DNA of 34,758 nt from Welwitschia mirabilis (taxonomy: Eukaryota; Gnetophyta; Gnetopsida; Welwitschiales). The number at the start of each line of letters is the position of its first letter. Position 1 is the first letter of the stretch. Under the pieces are notes generated by a model, which saw only the letters and a list, made by a program, of their open reading frames with translations, was not told the origin of the DNA and ran no database searches. A program made the translations under genes and the position numbers. Location of the stretch: positions 5,751,206-5,785,963 of the forward strand of contig JBOZIK010000001.1 of assembly GCA_051453625.1 (NCBI GenBank). The letters are read 5' to 3'. Of the stretch, positions 30,499-34,758 are shown piece by piece.

Positions 30499-30513
30499 GG
30501 CTCTGATATTAAA
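30499..30513 (-). promoter_or_regulatory. Primer-binding site of the chromovirus
   Basis: The minus strand reads TTTAATATCAGAGCC, the initiator-Met-type site TTTGGTATCAGAGCC with two G-to-A changes. It follows the LTR end GGATATGACA at 30515. Confidence 0.8.
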
Positions 30514-30514
30514 A

Positions 30515-30806
30515 TGTCATATCCTTGTATCCTTATAGGATCTAATAAATTTTACTAGATATTGACTTAATTAAGGATTATTTGAAATGGCTTAGAAAAC
30601 ACTTAGCATCATTTTAAAACTACTTAATCATTTTAGAAAAACTTAAAGTTTAAGGATTATTAAAGTCTTCCTTAATATTAAACTTTAATAGGTGCTATAA
30701 AAATATAAACATTAAGATTTCCTTAAAGATTTAATGATGAAATAACTTATTTCTCTTAAAATTTGGCTAAGAGAATCCTACTCAGAGTAATTTAATAGGT
30801 GAGATC
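30515..30806 (-). repeat. Truncated 5' LTR of the chromovirus (292 bp)
   Basis: This matches 22700-23003 of the 3' LTR nearly throughout and then stops abruptly after AATAGGTGAGATCA. The remaining ~3.2 kb of LTR is not found to its right within this window. Either it was deleted or the Athila-like and copia material to the right was inserted into it. Confidence 0.8.
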
Positions 30807-32060
30807 ATGTGATTAAAGAAATAAATCTTTAGTTAGTATTGGATTCATTTCCTATTAGCAGAAATGTAATGAGATTAGTTGATTTAGGCTAATTTTATTT
30901 GAAAATGTCTTTGATTTTGAAAGACATATATAGGATGCATAAACATATTCACCTATTATATTTTTTTCCTAAGTTTAATGAGTTGATAGAAGATGTCTTT
31001 AATATATTAGACATCTATCCTAAAAGTTCTATTCTCTGTAATTAATTTTTTATTCTAAAAATAAATATTTAAAACTAAAAGATATCTATTCATTTAATCT
31101 ATAATTAATTTAATATCTATTGAGTTCTGTAAAGATGTTTTTGAGGCTAAATATTTCTATTTCATGGATCATGGACATCTATCTATTAAAAGACATCTAT
31201 CTTATAAGTCAGTTTTGAAACAAGGTTTAAAAAAATTTAAAACAAATTTTTAATGGAAAACTTAAAAGGCTAACTCATCTACTAACATGTCTAGGATAAA
31301 TAAAACAATTCAAAAGTGAATTTAAAGCTTTAAAAGCATCATTCTTTTATGATCTTTGATCACATACAAAAATCTCTTCTTTTTATTATGAAATGACATA
31401 ACAATCTCTTTAAATGATTAAATCCTTTAAGAAATCTTTAAAGATCATTAATCTTTGATTAAATTTCATAAGTATGATTTTGAATCTTTCTTATTTGATG
31501 ATATGATCTCTTATTTCATCAAAATACCCTAACCTTTAACAAATCTCAATGTATTTAGATATTAAATAAACTTCTAATTAAAGTATGAAATAAGATCGAG
31601 CTAAATTAACTTAAGCTACTAAGATATCTATTCTTGTTAAAGATTATTGAAGTAGAAATGCAATATTTATCAATATTTTAATAATTTAATGAATAATTAA
31701 TTATAAAATAAATCATAAATAAAGAACAGTAAAATGAATCTTCAATTTGATAGAATTCTATTCATCTCTTCAGGAGGAATTAATTTTTTTTAAATTTATC
31801 TCTATTTACATGTTTTATACTTGAAGTTGATGAAATACCATTCCACCTCGCTAATTTAGGATAAATTCATTTTCTTTTTATAGAAAACATAACTTCCTAA
31901 AATCTATGTTACAATAACATATAAAATAAACCTATCTAACTAATTAACACTAAGGTACACATGAAAAATAACATGTACAACATTATGCTGATTAGATCAG
32001 ACCACATAATATGAGAATCTCTTATTTGGAATTATGTTATTAGAATTTGCATTTTGAAAT
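30807..32060. other. LTR-like debris with AGATGTCT motifs
   Basis: No coding similarity. AGATGTCT/AGACATCT-type words cluster at 30904, 30991-30998, 31009-31016, 31173-31180 and 31191-31198, as in the copia LTRs, and a copia RNase H fragment lies just upstream in minus sense. This is probably a decayed copia 3' LTR on the minus strand; its borders are not recognisable. From about 31200 onward I see nothing specific. Confidence 0.4.
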
Positions 32061-32084
32061 TAAATTAAGTTTACTTTGAAAAGG

Positions 32085-32250
32085 AATTATTCGTCTTAAT
32101 TAGAGGTAACCTCTTTGTCTTGAAATCTATCCATTATTCTTGAGCTAAGATGTATGTAAGCCTTACAACTCCTTTCTTTACTTTATCTTTGATGAAATAG
32201 TATTTGATTTCAATGTGCTTTGACTTCTTTGAAGGTTATTCTCTTAAAAA
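32085..32250 (-). pseudogene. copia RNase H C-terminal fragment ('copia-3')
   Basis: The minus strand reads KKSKHIEIKYYFIKDKVKKG then VVRLTYILAQE and a stop. This is the end of the copia RNase H domain (family form TKHIEIKYHFIRD.V..G...L.YI.T.EQ.AD..TKPL). The upstream part of RNase H and all other domains are absent to the right, so it is a truncated relic. Its wording differs from copia-2 (RTKHIKI, FLREHV), indicating a different copia family. Confidence 0.75.
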
Positions 32251-32519
32251 AGTAAAATGGCTGGCATGTTATCAACAAACATATCAAGTGATATGTTATG
32301 CAAGTAAATTATATGTATTTAATAAGATATTTTAAGTAGGTTTATAAGATACTAGACAAGTTTATGCTATGTTTTAACAATAATGAAGAGCTATGGAAAA
32401 TATCATGAAAACATGCAATCTTCATTACATTTGATAGCATTTAAGGCAAATTGTAATACTTTCTATCTAAAGTAAAAATCTTGTAACCAAAGAGGCTAAT
32501 CTAACACAAGAAACATCTT
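32251..32519. other. Unassigned spacer
   Basis: AT-rich, with no recognised feature. The left border of the Athila-like LTR may lie in or near it. Confidence 0.3.
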
Positions 32520-34255
32520 TATAAAGCCCTTCGTTCACCTTATCATCTAGACGATAGAATAACTTATGCTAACTAAGATGCTTACTAGACTAATCTAGCA
32601 ACTGATATGGATCCTATATGATATTTCATCATCTCTTGTGATGTCCAAACAACTACCATGATGACATCTTAATATAACAGCTTACTAAACTTCATCAAAT
32701 TTTCACCATGTATCATATGCCTTCTTTCATAGCTGTTAGGGTTTTACTGCATTTGTTAGTATTTGCTTTTTTAGAGTCTCTATTTATGATAACTTTATCT
32801 TTTTTAGCATCAAAATTTCTCATGATAAAAGATCAAAGGGTAATCCATCCTTGTTTTTATAGAGAGATGTCTTCCTTGGTATTGGGCTATGTATCATTCA
32901 TTAAAGTGCTACTTCTTTATAAGATGAACGTTAGTTCAAATTAATTAAAAAAATATTTTTATTTTCATATCTTTTATTATGTCCATCTTCCTCATGGTTT
33001 ATATTATTCGTGATTTAGTGATAGCTTCATCTATGATATAGATCATAAGGGCAACCTTTATTAAGATTGGCATTCGTAGTTTAGATGCATTACGTTTTAT
33101 TTCCTAGATTAACTTTGCATTGTTTTATATTCTATTTGACACACCTAATAGATTAAGTTGGCCTTGGTCTAGTAATACCTTTCTTGATATTGTGCTATCA
33201 ATGTACAATTATTTAATGGATTTTATGAGTTATTTTATAGGACTTTATAGAGGTTTAAGTGCAATTTTGAGGATTATGGAGATACAAGAGGAAATCTTAG
33301 AAAAATGTAGATACTATCTAAATTTAATGCATTTAAGGAACTTTCCAATGAATAGAGCTTTTCATGATGAGATGACTAAGTTTCTCCTCAAGAAAGACAT
33401 TAAAGAAGACCATTGTCTCCTCCATCGTCCACATAATAGGAAGGATGATAACTGCTTACTGGGACCACTAAGTTATTATTTTTGAGATATTTTATAATAG
33501 TATGTCTTCCTCAATGTCATCCAAATGATATCTTAGATGACACTGACATGTGACTATCACTGATAGATTTCCTTATCCATTTTCTCCATTCCTGAGCCCT
33601 TAATAAGCATGCATAACTGCACCTTCTATTTGTTAATTTCTACTATATTTTTTTATAAATAAGTCCCCCTTCAACTCTCCTAATCCATCTTCAATGAACT
33701 AGAGATTTTTGTAATAGGAGAATGAAGGGTGAGAGATTCATCTCTATGAGTTGCAAGAAGATGAATACTTAGTAGAGGGTTGAGTATCTTCTCTTGAGAT
33801 ACAGCTATTTTGTAACCCAGATGAACATTACTCTTTTAATATAAATCTTGGTTTTCTTTACATGTTTGTATGATTTGCATTGTAGGATTTCTTATAACCC
33901 TTATAGTCTTATGTTACCCAAGATCTCATGATAATTTCTTGAGTAATAGAAATTATCAAGGGCAGTCCTTGTTAGGGTTGACATGCAAGTAGGGTTACGA
34001 TTACTTTGCATTGCATGTTAGTTTAGACTGTATATTGCACTTTTCATGGTAGTTATATTTACTTGCTTTGTTATTTACTTTGATTTCTATTATTTTGTAT
34101 AAGCAACCTGAGTCTCTTTACCGATAGACTTCAATGAGATACGCCATTCGGGTCACTCCCACTATAGTAAAGTGTTGTATTATGCATAATATCTATTTTA
34201 ATTATTAATGATAAAATTTGTTTGAATGTAAAAGTATGCATAAATACACATCACA
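32520..34255 (+). mobile_element. Athila-like Ty3/gypsy 5' LTR (plus strand)
   Basis: The right end is fixed by a decayed PBS at 34261. Inside are hairpin-type GTCATC/GATGAY motifs (32541, 32626, 33412, 33502), a TATA box (33654), the pyrimidine-rich leader, and a U5-like GTCTTATGTTACCCAAGATC...CAAGGGCAG stretch. All of these except the first two motifs have counterparts in the minus-strand LTR at 2380-3000. Two open frames (32708-32944 and 33120-33485, 121 codons) show no protein similarity and lie in U3. The left border is a guess. The interior lies beyond the window. Confidence 0.65.
33654..33663 (+). promoter_or_regulatory. TATA box of the Athila-like LTR
   Basis: TATAAATAAG is followed by TCCCCCTTCAACTCTCC. 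The identical box and near-identical leader occur on the minus strand at 2675. Confidence 0.6.
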
Positions 34256-34260
34256 ACAAA

Positions 34261-34279
34261 TTGGCATCATTACTAGGGA
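34261..34279 (+). promoter_or_regulatory. Decayed Athila-type primer-binding site
   Basis: TTGGCATCATTACTAGGGA differs from the Athila-type site TTGGCGCCGTTGCCGGGGA (as I recall it, complementary to an aspartate tRNA) at six positions. All six are C-to-T or G-to-A transitions. It lies a few bases after an ACATCACA LTR end. Confidence 0.75.
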
Positions 34280-34758
34280 AGGCTATCAAGGAGTACAAAG
34301 GTTGTCATCTTTCAGATAAGTATTCTAGTTATTTATTTACAAGGAATTATATTTTATTAGGAGCTTTAGATTCTCTGTGTGCTATATTTTAGTTTTGGTT
34401 TTTCAGATTTTGATTTTCTATAAAAAGTGTGGTCATCTCCTCTATCATTCCCATGATAGTTAGGACAACAGTATGTATTTTTATTTTCAAGTTTTTATTT
34501 GTGAATTTTAATTTTATCTACAATAAATTAGTTCTGTCATCTCCTATAACATCTAGATGATTAGGTGAATGAAAAACTTTTTCTTGTATTTTTCTACTTT
34601 CTGTTCTAGTTTCAATTGTATTTCTATTTTTCTATTTTCTATGGCCATAGTCTCTTCTGTCATCTAGATGATAGATAGGATGATGGTCTATTATTTTCTA
34701 ATCCATTTTCTATTGTTTTCTATTTTTAGAATGTTATGATATGGTTAATCTAAAGAAG
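34280..34758 (+). other. Untranslated leader of the Athila-like element
   Basis: There is no gag start yet. Three copies of the hairpin-type motif occur (34431-34470, 34535-34570, 34658-34690), separated by T-rich sequence. The element continues past the window edge. Confidence 0.5.

Larger units (their letters stand above)
22700..30806 (-). mobile_element. Ty3/gypsy chromovirus-type LTR retrotransposon
   Basis: In sense order (high to low coordinate): 5' LTR stub, PBS, gag with zinc knuckle, protease, RT, RNase H, integrase, chromodomain-like tail, polypurine tract and 3' LTR. RT before integrase makes it Ty3/gypsy, and the chromodomain-type C-terminus (...KATWEHKIDI) places it among chromoviruses; long LTRs with TGTCAT...ATGACA-type ends would suit the Tekay/Del lineage. 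Numerous stops and frameshifts make it inactive. It is the best preserved element in the window. Confidence 0.88.

Noticed and set aside
33120-33485. 121-codon plus-strand open frame
   Set aside because: It is among the longest real open frames but lies in the U3 part of an Athila-like LTR, overlaps a hairpin motif, and shows no recognisable domain; chance is likely.

Overview
This window looks like nuclear DNA of a flowering plant: strongly AT-rich, very poor in CpG, broken by six runs of N, and made almost entirely of decayed, partly nested LTR retrotransposons. I found no intact host gene, rRNA, tRNA or CRISPR array. Almost every coding stretch is a pseudogene on the minus strand. The organism cannot be named from the sequence. 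Ty1/copia SIRE-type, Ty3/gypsy chromovirus-type and Athila-type elements together with tRNA-derived SINEs fit a repeat-rich angiosperm.

Layout. (a) 1-2380: unresolved AT-rich DNA with gaps. (b) 2380-3000: minus-strand LTR fragment of an Athila-like family. (c) 3890-8400: 'copia-1', a minus-strand SIRE-like element with gag, protease, integrase and the start of RT, plus its degraded LTR and primer-binding site (PBS). (d) 8434-15812: 'copia-2', a related minus-strand element with gag remnant, protease, integrase, RT with intact YVDD, and RNase H, flanked by two homologous ~1.4 kb LTRs. (e) 16046-20604: two tandem arrays of ~60 bp units in opposite orientation, each unit carrying an initiator-Met-type PBS. 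Between them lie gaps, two tRNA-derived SINEs and the least repetitive part of the window. (f) 20605-22700: an LTR-type minus promoter (TATA box) and a third SINE. (g) 22700-30806: a minus-strand chromodomain Ty3/gypsy element with gag, protease, RT-RNase H, integrase, chromodomain tail, a ~3.5 kb 3' LTR and a 292 bp stub of 5' LTR. (h) 30807-32520: LTR-like debris and a copia RNase H fragment. (i) about 32520-34758: a plus-strand Athila-like 5' LTR with TATA box, a decayed Asp-type PBS and leader. It matches the minus LTR at the left end.

Nothing works together as a host pathway. The recognisable gene order in each element is that of a retrotransposon polyprotein. The inactivating changes that can be read (Trp or Gln to stop, Asp to Asn, Gly to Arg, Cys to Tyr, Glu to Lys) are largely G-to-A or C-to-T on the coding strand, as expected after long silencing by cytosine methylation. 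The same decay explains two short palindromic motif families scattered through the LTRs, one (AGACGTCT-like) in the copia-type regions and one (GTCATC...GATGAY) in the Athila-like regions. These motifs and the tandem PBS arrays are the most unusual signals here.
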